Origin: Reinekea blandensis MED297
GTDB lineage: Bacteria; Pseudomonadota; Gammaproteobacteria; Pseudomonadales; Natronospirillaceae
Length of the DNA stretch: 64,000 nt
Assembly: GCF_000153185.1 (NCBI RefSeq)
Contig: NZ_CH724150.1
Coordinates: 1-64,000, forward strand
Direction of reading: 5' to 3'
The notes beneath the pieces are model-generated. The model ran no database searches. It saw nothing but the letters and a program-made list of their open reading frames with translations, and was not told where the DNA came from. This document shows, piece by piece, positions 1-7,703 of the stretch (within the stretch, counting starts at the first letter, position 1; the number at the start of each line of letters is the position of its first letter). The position numbers and the translations under genes are program-made.

Positions 1-50
1 TTATATGCTAGGCAAATCTAAATTAGAAGATGCTAATATAAATTAAGTAT
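1..50 (+). promoter_or_regulatory. Putative promoter/operator of the MBL-fold gene
   Basis: This AT-rich leader holds nested dyads. TTATAT (1-6) is the inverse of ATATAA (36-41), and TCTAA-A-TTAGA (17-27) is a perfect 11-base palindrome. An extended -10-like element, TGCTAATAT, lies at 31-39. Persulfide-dioxygenase genes are often controlled by ArsR-type repressors (BigR/SqrR) at AT-rich palindromes, so an operator is plausible. No such regulator gene is in the window, and the start of the intergenic region is cut off by the window edge. Confidence 0.35.
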
Positions 51-69
51 CGGAAACGGAGAGAAAATT

Positions 70-939
70 ATGGCTTCAACAGCACAGGTTAAAACCTTCT
101 TTGACCCGGCAACTTTCACATACACGCATGTCGTGACTGATCCGGCGACCAAAGCCACCGCAATTATCGATTCTGTCCTCGATTACGATCCGAAGTCCGG
201 CCGTACGTCGACGGCGTCGGCAGATGAGGTGATTGCCTACGTTAAAGCTGAGGATCTGAAAGTTGAGTGGATCCTGGAAACTCATGTCCATGCAGATCAC
301 CTGTCTGCTGCCCCTTATCTGAAATCTCACCTGGGCGGCAAGACCGGCATCGGCAAACAAATAGGTACGGTACAGAAGGTGTTTAAGTCCATTTTTAATG
401 CGGAAGACACGTTTAAAACCGATGGTTCTCAGTTTGACATTCAGTTTGACGAAGGTGATACCTTCCAGGTCGGTGAGCTGAACGGTTATGTGATGCATAC
501 ACCCGGACATACGCCAGCCTGTTCAACCTATGTGATCGATGAAGAACACGCCTTTGTTGGCGACACGATCTTTATGCCCGATCAGGGAACCGCGCGTTGC
601 GATTTCCCAGGTGGAGATGCAACCGTATTGTTTAATTCTGTAAAACGTATCCTGAGTCTTCCGGATTCGACTAAACTGTACATGTGTCATGACTACGGTC
701 CGAATGGTCGCGACTACCAGTACCTGACGACCGTAAAAGAAGAGCGCGAACGCAACATTCATGTCAATGAAGGCGTGAGCGTCGATGAGTTTGTGCAGAT
801 GCGCAGCGAGCGTGATGCCACTCTGGATATGCCTGTATTGATTTTGCCATCGGTACAGGTGAATATGCGCGCAGGTGAGATGCCTCCGAAAGAGGACAAC
901 GGAACGTCATATATCAAGGTTCCGTTAAACGCGCTTTAA
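70..939 (+). CDS. MBL-fold metallohydrolase, persulfide dioxygenase-like
   Basis: A 289-residue metallo-beta-lactamase-fold enzyme of the ETHE1/Blh (POD-like) group, which oxidises glutathione persulfide to sulfite in the cytoplasm. The HxHxDH metal motif reads THVHADHLSA at about residues 91-100. The second metal His lies in HTPGHTPACS (about 143-152) and the bridging Asp in VGDTIFMPDQG. The C-terminal His sits in MCHDYGPNGRDY. These are the hallmarks of the mononuclear-iron dioxygenase branch rather than glyoxalase II. The ATG is preceded by a GGAGAG ribosome site. The gene stands alone, followed by a strong terminator. Fold and branch are secure; the exact substrate is inferred. Confidence 0.82.
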   Translation: MASTAQVKTFFDPATFTYTHVVTDPATKATAIIDSVLDYDPKSGRTSTASADEVIAYVKAEDLKVEWILETHVHADHLSAAPYLKSHLGGKTGIGKQIGTVQKVFKSIFNAEDTFKTDGSQFDIQFDEGDTFQVGELNGYVMHTPGHTPACSTYVIDEEHAFVGDTIFMPDQGTARCDFPGGDATVLFNSVKRILSLPDSTKLYMCHDYGPNGRDYQYLTTVKEERERNIHVNEGVSVDEFVQMRSERDATLDMPVLILPSVQVNMRAGEMPPKEDNGTSYIKVPLNAL

Positions 940-1042
940 GGTTTGAGGTAACCGGTCAATCACTGATTAGTTTCTGGGATTGGCTGGACCTCGAAACGGG
1001 CGATAAAAAGCCCAGCATTACCCCTGGACGTAAGCAGGTTAT

Positions 1043-1069
1043 AAAGCCCGGACTGGTTCCGGGCTTTTT
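1043..1069 (+). terminator. Rho-independent terminator after the MBL-fold gene
   Basis: AGCCCGGA (1045-1052) pairs with TCCGGGCT (1058-1065) around a 5-nt loop, followed by a T-run to 1069. It ends the plus-strand MBL-fold gene. The convergent lipoprotein gene stops at 1092, and the A-rich left flank gives that strand a weaker T-tract. Confidence 0.85.
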
Positions 1070-1091
1070 GCGTTTGTCAGTAACGTTTCGC

Positions 1092-1964
1092 TCAATAAAG
1101 GGTTGACCAATAAATGAAACGGTCTCGACCCAAGCTGTCCCGGCGCCAGACACCATCTGATTCAAACGTCAGTTCAACCCAGCCTCTTGAGTTTCGGAAC
1201 TCAACGGTACCGGCATGCGGTAAGGTTTCACCGAGTCGCAGATGTACGTCGGTTTCTGTTTGAAAATAGGCGGTCATGGCTCGGTAGCCATCGTCCAGTT
1301 CGATTCGGGATGATCCCCGGCTGGCCAGATCGTCACCATTCACACTGTAGGTCTGCATGGTGAGATTCTTATGTTCGATAAAACGACCGTTAAAGTGAAC
1401 ATTGACCCAACCGTTGAGATCGGCATCCAGCGAACTGATCTGGTGTCCCCAGTCGTCATACCATCCTGTTACATCGTAAGACAGATCACTGTTGATGCGA
1501 TGAACGGTGCCCTGTGAAACCGTTTCGCACTGGTATGCCGAGGCGTTTAACCACAGGTCAACATAGGTGTAGCCATCGCTGTAGCTGGTGGTATCGGCCT
1601 GGGCTTCGGTTTCGGTGACGCCACCCAGATCGCAGGCGCGGTCTTCAAACAAATAGGCGTAGGTGGTTTCAATGATCACAGCCCGTGTCGCAATTCGGTT
1701 TTGCGGAGTGGTGTATTGATCCGGGTCGCTGACCATGCCGCCACTTTCGGTTGAGAGCGCAACGGGTACAATGGCCGCGTCAACCAGAAAGCGCGTGGAA
1801 TAGTCGTCGAGCTCTGCGTAAGTGTGACTGTCCGTGTCGCCTCCGGCCTCCAGCTCATGACTGATGTCAACGTAGCAACCCGACAGAACAAGTGTCGTCG
1901 CAATCACAACGGGTGACGCGAAAAGGCGAGTCAGGGATGAGCGGCGTTCAGTCAAAGTGTTCAT
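1092..1964 (-). CDS. Hypothetical lipoprotein
   Basis: A 290-residue protein with a lipoprotein signal: a basic N-terminus, a hydrophobic stretch, and the lipobox LVLSGC with the lipidated Cys at residue 30. The mature part is acidic and rich in Asp, Ser, Thr, Tyr and Trp, with alternating polar and aromatic residues suggesting beta structure. It has only a few Cys. I recognise no family. It lies 58 bp downstream of the patatin gene on the same strand and may be the last gene of a suhB-like-patatin-lipoprotein transcription unit. Export to the envelope is well supported; the function is unknown. Confidence 0.7.
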   Translation of the reverse strand: MNTLTERRSSLTRLFASPVVIATTLVLSGCYVDISHELEAGGDTDSHTYAELDDYSTRFLVDAAIVPVALSTESGGMVSDPDQYTTPQNRIATRAVIIETTYAYLFEDRACDLGGVTETEAQADTTSYSDGYTYVDLWLNASAYQCETVSQGTVHRINSDLSYDVTGWYDDWGHQISSLDADLNGWVNVHFNGRFIEHKNLTMQTYSVNGDDLASRGSSRIELDDGYRAMTAYFQTETDVHLRLGETLPHAGTVEFRNSRGWVELTFESDGVWRRDSLGRDRFIYWSTLY

Positions 1965-2022
1965 AGCAATCTCCTTGTATGGGATTACTATGCACCACGG
2001 TGACTGAATGGAATCTGAATGG

Positions 2023-3087
2023 TTATCGTGCGATGGCCGTTATCGGCTCGACGTCATCGATCGGAGCGCCCTGACTGGTCCAATCGTGAAACGCATCGGC
2101 AATGGCCTGGTTGCGATCAATGACGGTGCGCCAGTAGCGGATACGCGTGTCGTTATCCAGTTTTTCAAAATCCTTCCGGTCCGGGATTTTATGATAGGGC
2201 AGCGCGTCGACAAACTCGCGGCTGGGGGTCACCACCACGGTGTGAGAATAATGATCCGCCGAAACTTTGCGCCAGGAGAGCGGTTTGTCAAACCAGCCAG
2301 GCTTCAACATAGGCATAAAGTGCGGGTACAGCACCAAACCATTGTCCGGTTTTATAGGCAGGTCGAAGTGATAGTCGACCATGCCGCCGTCTCGGTATAA
2401 CCCTGAGGGTGCTCCGGCAGGCGAGCGCACCCCTTCAATGACAACAGGTATCGCACCGCTCGACAGCAGTGCATCGCGATAGTTCTCGCGGGTTAACGTC
2501 ACCTGATGAGTTCGGAACCTATCCCAGTTTGCAACGGGGAGTTGACCACCGTCTGAATGAAAGATGGTGCGGTCAAACCACAGTGGTAACGAGTGTCGGG
2601 ATATTAGGTTTCCGGTTGCAACGGCGGTGAACACGGCGGTTTGCATATGTTTCTGTTCAAGTGCAGACGGTCCTTTTGAACGCGCGGACACGATGTGCAG
2701 TTTGCGTTGAGCATGATGCTCAATGTCGTCCAGGCGCATGAAACCATCAAGCACGTCGTGTACTGACTGAGAGACTTCCCGAACCGTGGGCTTACCATCG
2801 TAGCGTTGGTTCAGATAATGATCTTCCAGGTGTTCGATCGCTTTCAACGGGTCTGCACCGGCATAAGCCGACATTCGCCAGGCGCCGATCGAGCTGCCGA
2901 TCAGATCGACCTGATGGGTCGCTTCCGGAAGCCAATGTTGTACCAGGTATCTGTCCAGGTGGCTGAGTACAAACCACTTAGGGCCGCCTGATGCGCCCAT
3001 AATGACTCGGATATCCGTCGGTTTCAGGCCATGTCGCTTGATGTGAGACAGGGCATGTTCGCCGGCAAATATCTGAATCGGGCGCAT
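2023..3087 (-). CDS. Patatin-like phospholipase family protein
   Basis: A 354-residue patatin-fold hydrolase, a predicted lipid acyl hydrolase using a Ser-Asp dyad. The glycine-rich oxyanion-type segment is GASGGPKW (31-38), the nucleophile elbow GSSIG places the catalytic Ser at 66, and the Asp partner is D233 in YRDGGMVDYH. There is no signal peptide, so it should act in the cytoplasm or at the inner face of the membrane. It starts 9 bp after the stop of the SuhB-like gene and is probably co-transcribed with it. A second, unrelated-looking patatin occurs at 50747-51946. The substrate is unknown. Confidence 0.8.
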   Translation of the reverse strand: MRPIQIFAGEHALSHIKRHGLKPTDIRVIMGASGGPKWFVLSHLDRYLVQHWLPEATHQVDLIGSSIGAWRMSAYAGADPLKAIEHLEDHYLNQRYDGKPTVREVSQSVHDVLDGFMRLDDIEHHAQRKLHIVSARSKGPSALEQKHMQTAVFTAVATGNLISRHSLPLWFDRTIFHSDGGQLPVANWDRFRTHQVTLTRENYRDALLSSGAIPVVIEGVRSPAGAPSGLYRDGGMVDYHFDLPIKPDNGLVLYPHFMPMLKPGWFDKPLSWRKVSADHYSHTVVVTPSREFVDALPYHKIPDRKDFEKLDNDTRIRYWRTVIDRNQAIADAFHDWTSQGAPIDDVEPITAIAR

Positions 3088-3096
3088 CGAGTGTCC

Positions 3097-3843
3097 TTAA
3101 CGACTAAGTAATTGTTTGAACAGTTTTGGTGGTGCTGCCAGTAGCGCACCCTGAGAAATTTTAACCGGACGAGCGTTCAGATCTCCGGTCAGAGCGCCAC
3201 TTTCCTGTGCAATCAGCATGGCGGTGTGCATATCGGATTCAGACAGTTCGTCAGCAACGGCGATATTAACCCGACCAGCCGCGAGGTCAACAAATGCCTG
3301 CAGGGAGCAGCCGGTCATACGCAGGCCGCCGGCTTTTTCCAGCCAATGGGTGACAACTTCGGTTTCGGTACTTTCGACGCCGGCGACAGCATGGGTCAAT
3401 GGTGTGTATTCGGTGCGAACCCGACGAGTGCCAAGCTGGACGCCGCGGCCTTTAGATGCAGTCAGAAACTCTTCAGTCATGGGATTGACGACAACCGCAC
3501 AGTCGATCTTGCCTTTGGTGTACAGTGAAACGTTCACCAAAAATATTGGATAGCCGTTACGCAGGTTGGTTTCACCCACAGCGACATCGATCATCCAACT
3601 GGACTGACCGTCCCATTCGCGGCTTTCGTCCATGCCGATTTGTACGGAATCAATGTGGTGGCGGGTATGTGCGGTACGAATGGTTTTGCGAGCGCGCCAG
3701 GCGGCATCTTCAATCGCTTTGTCAAACACGTCCTTGCGGGACGCTCCTTCAGCAGTCAGCTGGGCGATATTGGTGACGGTGTAATTCAGTTTGTCGGCCG
3801 CACTTTGTGCCGCACGTAGGGCAATGGTCAGAATTGGTTGCAT
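3097..3843 (-). CDS. suhB: SuhB-like inositol monophosphatase family protein with degenerate active site
   Basis: A 248-residue member of the inositol monophosphatase family, opening MQPILTIALRAA like E. coli SuhB. It sits divergently beside trmJ, as suhB does in E. coli and Pseudomonas. The ATG at 3843 has a GAGAG ribosome site; an in-frame GTG 12 bp upstream is less likely. The metal motif DPLDGTTNF of active enzymes reads DVAVGETNL (86-94), so the second Asp is Val. The usual GEE/TEES element is GMDES (70-74). The C-terminal Asp is retained (D204 in SESDMHTA). The reading frame is intact, so this is not a pseudogene. In E. coli SuhB also acts as a Nus factor in rRNA antitermination, and that role does not need phosphatase activity; this copy may keep only that role. 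Confidence 0.78.
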   Translation of the reverse strand: MQPILTIALRAAQSAADKLNYTVTNIAQLTAEGASRKDVFDKAIEDAAWRARKTIRTAHTRHHIDSVQIGMDESREWDGQSSWMIDVAVGETNLRNGYPIFLVNVSLYTKGKIDCAVVVNPMTEEFLTASKGRGVQLGTRRVRTEYTPLTHAVAGVESTETEVVTHWLEKAGGLRMTGCSLQAFVDLAAGRVNIAVADELSESDMHTAMLIAQESGALTGDLNARPVKISQGALLAAPPKLFKQLLSR

Positions 3844-4034
3844 GGTTTCTCTCACACAGGAATATCACACAGATCCGGCGCGCCGGATCACAGGAACGTA
3901 TGTCCACAGGGACTTGTTAAACAACACTTCAACCACGCAGCTGTTGGCGAGGTTTGCAGGAATCACGGCAGTAGGGCTGGATTCCGATCGGGCGCGGATG
4001 ATACACGAAAGACGTCACAGAAAGAAAGGTTAAT

Positions 4035-4058
4035 TTCTGTTCAGTTCGCCGAACAGAA
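4035..4058. promoter_or_regulatory. Dyad symmetry in the suhB-trmJ divergent intergenic region
   Basis: TTCTGTTC (4035-4042) and GAACAGAA (4051-4058) form a perfect 8-bp inverted repeat separated by 8 bases. A nested GTTC-GCC-GAAC palindrome lies at 4044-4054. The dyad sits about 20 bp upstream of the best trmJ -35 candidate, so it could be a protein-binding site, or a hairpin in a suhB leader on the other strand. No other ORF explains the 300-bp gap between the genes. Confidence 0.35.
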
Positions 4059-4078
4059 TACGGATGTCCCACGCAGGA

Positions 4079-4108
4079 TTGGTACTGTCGACCCGGTGCA
4101 CGTAAAAT
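4079..4108 (+). promoter_or_regulatory. Candidate sigma-70 promoter for trmJ-cysE
   Basis: TTGGTA (4079-4084) and TAAAAT (4103-4108) are separated by 18 bp. A transcript would start near 4115, about 30 bases before the trmJ start. The match is moderate. Confidence 0.35.
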
Positions 4109-4143
4109 GCCGCCATTGCCCGTGACTTGAAAAGGCCAGATCA

Positions 4144-4908
4144 TTGTTCGAAAACTACGTTTTACCTGACGACATCGCTCAGACCAAAGTTGTCTTAGTC
4201 CATACTTCTCATTCCGGAAACATTGGTTCGGCCGCTCGGGCAATGAAAACCATGGGATTTCATAATCTGGTATTGGTAGCGCCGAAAACTTTCCCCAGTG
4301 ACGACGCGATTGCGATGGCCTCCGGCGCCACCGATATCCTTGAGCAGGCTGTCGTGGTGGAAACTCTGGAAGAAGCTGTTGCAGACTGTGGGTTTGTCGT
4401 CGGTGCCTCAGCCCGGTCACGGAACTTACCCTGGCCACTGGTACACCCCCGGCAAATGGCGGAACAGGCATTGGCTTTACCAGATAACACACGCGTTGCT
4501 CTGGTTCTCGGGCGTGAGCGCAGCGGGTTGACCAATGATGAACTGGCTCGCTGTCATTGCCACGTGAATATCCCGGCGAACCCGGATTACAGTTCTCTCA
4601 ATGTGGCTGCTGCGGTGCAGGTCCTCTGTTATGAGCTGCGCATGTCGGCTGTGCTGTCAACCGGAGAAGAGACACCCCTGTGGGGCGTGGAATGGGATCA
4701 GCCGCCGGCAACCGCCGGGGCAATGGAGAGCCTGTTTGCACACTGGGAGCGGGTTCTGGTTGATATCGACTTTCTCGACCCCACTAACCCGCGTACACTG
4801 ATGAGTAAAATACGTCGGCTCATGGCAAAGGCTCAACCGGACGAGGTTGAGGCAAATATCCTGCGGGGTATGCTCAGCCATGTGCAGAAGCACCTGAGGA
4901 AACCCTGA
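4144..4908 (+). CDS. trmJ: tRNA (cytidine/uridine-2'-O)-methyltransferase TrmJ
   Basis: A 254-residue SPOUT-class methyltransferase that modifies the ribose of tRNA position 32 using S-adenosylmethionine. It carries [19 protein letters not shown] near the N-terminus, [10 protein letters not shown] in the middle, and the knotted cofactor-binding motifs [15 protein letters not shown] and [16 protein letters not shown]. These match E. coli TrmJ along the whole length. Translation appears to begin at TTG (4144), because no ATG or GTG precedes the conserved core; an AAAAGG site lies about 10 bases upstream. cysE follows after one base, so the two genes are co-transcribed. Confidence 0.93.
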   Translation: MFENYVLPDDIAQTKVVLVHTSHSGNIGSAARAMKTMGFHNLVLVAPKTFPSDDAIAMASGATDILEQAVVVETLEEAVADCGFVVGASARSRNLPWPLVHPRQMAEQALALPDNTRVALVLGRERSGLTNDELARCHCHVNIPANPDYSSLNVAAAVQVLCYELRMSAVLSTGEETPLWGVEWDQPPATAGAMESLFAHWERVLVDIDFLDPTNPRTLMSKIRRLMAKAQPDEVEANILRGMLSHVQKHLRKP

Positions 4909-4909
4909 T

Positions 4910-5692
4910 ATGTTCGCAGGCATCAAAGAAGACATTCGCAGCGTATTCGATCGCGACCCGGCTGCACGAACCTGGTTTGAAGTACTGTTGAACTACCCGG
5001 GGCTGCATGCAGTGATTACCCATCGGTTGTCACATCGTCTTTGGCGCTGGAACCTGAAAGTTCTGGCGCGTTGGGTGTCGCAGATCTCGCGGTGGCTGAC
5101 CGGCATCGAAATTCATCCTGGCGCGACCATCGGTCGTCGGTTTTTTATCGATCATGGTATGGGCGTTGTGATCGGTGAAACCGCAGAAATCGGCGATGAT
5201 GTCACGATTTATCAGGGCGTGACGTTGGGCGGAACCAGCTGGAAAAAAGGCAAACGACATCCAACGCTGGAAGATGGCGTCATTGTCGGTGCCGGGGCCA
5301 AGGTTCTGGGACCGTTTACGGTGGGTAAAAATGCTCGTGTCGGTTCTAATGCGGTGGTCACCAAAGAAGTACCGGAAGGCGCTACTGTGGTTGGTATTCC
5401 GGGTCGAGTTGTGCGACAGAATGGTGAACGGGTTTTACCCTTCAGTGATCAGCAACAGGAACTGGCGAAGAAGATGGGGTTCGACGCCTATGGTGTGGCG
5501 GAAATGCCAGACGTTACCGCTCACGCCATTAAAGCTCTGCTCGATCATGTTAACGCTCAGGATCAGCGCATGGAACGCATGTGCGGTGCCCTGCAGAAGA
5601 TTGATAAAACCTTTAAATCGCTCGATATCCCCGAATTAAAAGAAGAGGATTTCGCTCCGATTGAGGAGTCCGATCAACAGAACTCAGCTTGA
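4910..5692 (+). CDS. cysE: Serine O-acetyltransferase
   Basis: A 260-residue serine acetyltransferase, which makes O-acetylserine from serine and acetyl-CoA, the first step of cysteine synthesis. It has an N-terminal helical part ([15 protein letters not shown]) and a left-handed beta-helix of hexapeptide repeats: [54 protein letters not shown]. The family's histidine-containing active-site segments are present. The C-terminus carries a long helical extension, and the protein does not end in the usual Ile, so binding to cysteine synthase is uncertain. It follows trmJ with one base between them, the order seen in Pseudomonas upstream of iscR. Here iscR lies 13 kb away. Confidence 0.92.
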   Translation: MFAGIKEDIRSVFDRDPAARTWFEVLLNYPGLHAVITHRLSHRLWRWNLKVLARWVSQISRWLTGIEIHPGATIGRRFFIDHGMGVVIGETAEIGDDVTIYQGVTLGGTSWKKGKRHPTLEDGVIVGAGAKVLGPFTVGKNARVGSNAVVTKEVPEGATVVGIPGRVVRQNGERVLPFSDQQQELAKKMGFDAYGVAEMPDVTAHAIKALLDHVNAQDQRMERMCGALQKIDKTFKSLDIPELKEEDFAPIEESDQQNSA

Positions 5693-6586
5693 TCTGTTTG
5701 CCAGGCTGACCGGCTGCCCGGAAACCGTGCGAACCCGTTGTATCGGAATGGCTCGCGTGCGTTCCGGGTGCGTCAGTTGATGGACCGGATGACTTGCGTA
5801 AAAAGCCTGAGCCGAATAACAGCTGACGTCATACTGACGTGCACCGATAAACCATTTGCGACGGTGCAATTTCAGTTGTGGTGGTATGAGCGCATAGTGC
5901 CGGCTTTGGCCAATAGGTTGGGCAACCACGATGTCGAGATAGGGGCTCAACCCTTCCAGATAGTCATCGACATCAACATTCGCTCGGTCCGGCGACGTTA
6001 TCAGCAGTTTCTGATCAAGCAGCGCATTCTTAATCTCCAAGGCATTCAGTGGCAGGAAATCATCCAGCAGTCGCACACCGAGGCTGCCATCGAGCCAAAC
6101 CCACTTGAAGTGATCCTGATCGAAGTACTCAATACCCGTATAATGGCTGGCCAAAGGTCGCCAGGTGCAGTCACGGGTTTTGAGTGTGACCAGACGGGTA
6201 GGGATGCCGACGGCCATCATGGCATGTGCTAGTACGGTATTGAAGTCCGAGCGTGAGAAACGCTCCCCGTTCAGAGCCCGACTGACAATGGTCTGAGGGT
6301 TCGTGCTGTTCGCGTGCCGACCCGGCAGTGGCGTCCAGAGCGCATGAGCCCAGGCCAGCAGTGCTTCAATACGATCGGCTTCTGACAGGGCTGAAGCGAC
6401 CACAGCATTCAGTCCATTACGTGAGGCAAAGGTCGTATGCAGTGTGGTTTGACGTGCCTCGGGTAATTGAACATCCGAGCTTTGATTGAATCGGTAGGGG
6501 CGCAGAGTTGGAAAACTTCGGGTCGACCAGAACCCGATTAAATACACTACAAAGACCGTCGTTAACACCGTTAGCATCCAAGCCAT
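5684..6586 (-). CDS. Transglutaminase-like membrane-anchored protein without the catalytic Cys
   Basis: A 300-residue protein with one N-terminal hydrophobic segment (about residues 3-19) and no clear cleavage site, so it is probably inner-membrane anchored. The middle resembles a transglutaminase-like core: [21 protein letters not shown] corresponds to the Cys-containing helix, followed by HYTGIEYF (His) and WVWLDGSLG (Asp). Where active members have GxC(D/E)DF, this protein reads SRSDF, so the expected Cys is Arg or Ser. It may be a non-catalytic binding protein. Its end overlaps the cysE end by 9 bp, tail to tail. No specific role is known. Confidence 0.6.
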   Translation of the reverse strand: MAWMLTVLTTVFVVYLIGFWSTRSFPTLRPYRFNQSSDVQLPEARQTTLHTTFASRNGLNAVVASALSEADRIEALLAWAHALWTPLPGRHANSTNPQTIVSRALNGERFSRSDFNTVLAHAMMAVGIPTRLVTLKTRDCTWRPLASHYTGIEYFDQDHFKWVWLDGSLGVRLLDDFLPLNALEIKNALLDQKLLITSPDRANVDVDDYLEGLSPYLDIVVAQPIGQSRHYALIPPQLKLHRRKWFIGARQYDVSCYSAQAFYASHPVHQLTHPERTRAIPIQRVRTVSGQPVSLANRSS

Positions 6587-6702
6587 ATCAGTCTCTCCAT
6601 CAGACAGGTAGGCCTATTTTGGACAGTGTGTGGCGATGCGCCAGTGGCAGTTGTTTAGACTGTGATCAGATCGTCATCTCCTTTCCGACTGATCACTCAT
6701 TT

Positions 6703-7515
6703 TTATGACGATGCACTGTTTCGAATCAGTACGGGGGCTGCTGATGCCTCCACTTCGTCAACCGTTGTCTGGGTTTCCCCTTGAGCATTCAGGATTTCCA
6801 GTTGACCATCCTGTGTTTCGATTAACGCAGTGCAAGATTCGACCCAGTCGCCGTCGTTTGCATAGACGATGCCGTCTACCGTCGTCAGTTTAGCCTGATG
6901 GATGTGTCCGCAAATAACACCCTTAGCACCCTGTTGCCGAGCATAGTCCACAGCAAGATGCTCAAAGGCTTCAATGTAAGCGCGGGCTTTCTTGCTGGTC
7001 ATCTTCAGGGCGACGGAGAGTGACCAGTAAGGTTTTCCGAGCCAGCTCCGTACCTGATTTAAATGACGATTGGCCGCCACGATGCTCTCGTACAGGGTAT
7101 CGGCAATATTGTGCAATAAGGCGCCGACGTGTAACTCGTCGTCAAACCGGTCACCGTGCATTAACAAAAAGGTATCGCCATTCGCCAGCGTGTGGAGGTG
7201 TTCGTGATGAACCTCAACCGGGCCCAGGGCTCGGCCACTGAAGTGTCGGAAAAACGGATCATGGTTGCCTGGCACATAGACAACACGGGTACCGGTGTTT
7301 GCTCGCTGAATGATTTTTTGCAGTACAGCTTCATGGGCTTTGTACCAACGGCCTTTACGATTGCTGAGTTTCCAGAGATCGACAATGTCCCCAAGCAGAA
7401 AAATATGATCGGCTTCAATGTGATCGAGAAACTCACTGAGCCGGCGAACCTGACTGTTGGGATTAGCCAAATGGATGTCGGATAAAAACAGGGAACGAAC
7501 CTTACGTTTCTGCAT
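6703..7515 (-). CDS. Calcineurin-like metallophosphoesterase, UDP-2,3-diacylglucosamine hydrolase-like
   Basis: A 270-residue metallophosphoesterase related to LpxH/YbbF-type enzymes, which cleave UDP-2,3-diacylglucosamine in lipid A synthesis. All metal-binding blocks are present in order: LFLSDIHLA, FLLGDIVDLW, VPGNHDPFF, LMHGDRFDDE and VICGHIHQAK. It is longer than E. coli LpxH by a C-terminal tail. That, and the isolated position, suggest the paralogous LpxH-like family of unknown substrate rather than the housekeeping enzyme. The ATG at 7515 has GTGAG upstream and is preferred over an in-frame GTG four codons earlier. Confidence 0.8.
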   Translation of the reverse strand: MQKRKVRSLFLSDIHLANPNSQVRRLSEFLDHIEADHIFLLGDIVDLWKLSNRKGRWYKAHEAVLQKIIQRANTGTRVVYVPGNHDPFFRHFSGRALGPVEVHHEHLHTLANGDTFLLMHGDRFDDELHVGALLHNIADTLYESIVAANRHLNQVRSWLGKPYWSLSVALKMTSKKARAYIEAFEHLAVDYARQQGAKGVICGHIHQAKLTTVDGIVYANDGDWVESCTALIETQDGQLEILNAQGETQTTVDEVEASAAPVLIRNSASS

Positions 7516-7625
7516 GACGGGTCTCACTCAATGAGCTGGATATGCCCTTGAAAGTAGGGTTGTCTTGTGACAGCGGCATGAAACGAGAGTGAAATAATTA
7601 TGACAAGCCGAGGTGCCCTGTAGTG

Positions 7626-7663
7626 AGAAAGAAAAGCCGACGGCTGAACAGTTCAACCGTCGG
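7626..7663 (-). terminator. Rho-independent terminator of the extracellular nuclease gene
   Basis: CCGACGG (7637-7643) pairs with CCGTCGG (7657-7663), with an inner TGAAC/GTTCA helix (7645-7655). On the minus strand the hairpin is followed by TTTTCTTTC, correctly placed 40 bp past the nuclease stop. Confidence 0.75.
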
Positions 7664-7703
7664 TAACTCGTCCGGAAGATCGGACGGCAGTGCTATTTAC
7701 GAC

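Noticed and set aside
3097-3843. suhB as a pseudogene
   Set aside because: The frame is full length with conserved flanking segments; only catalytic residues are changed.
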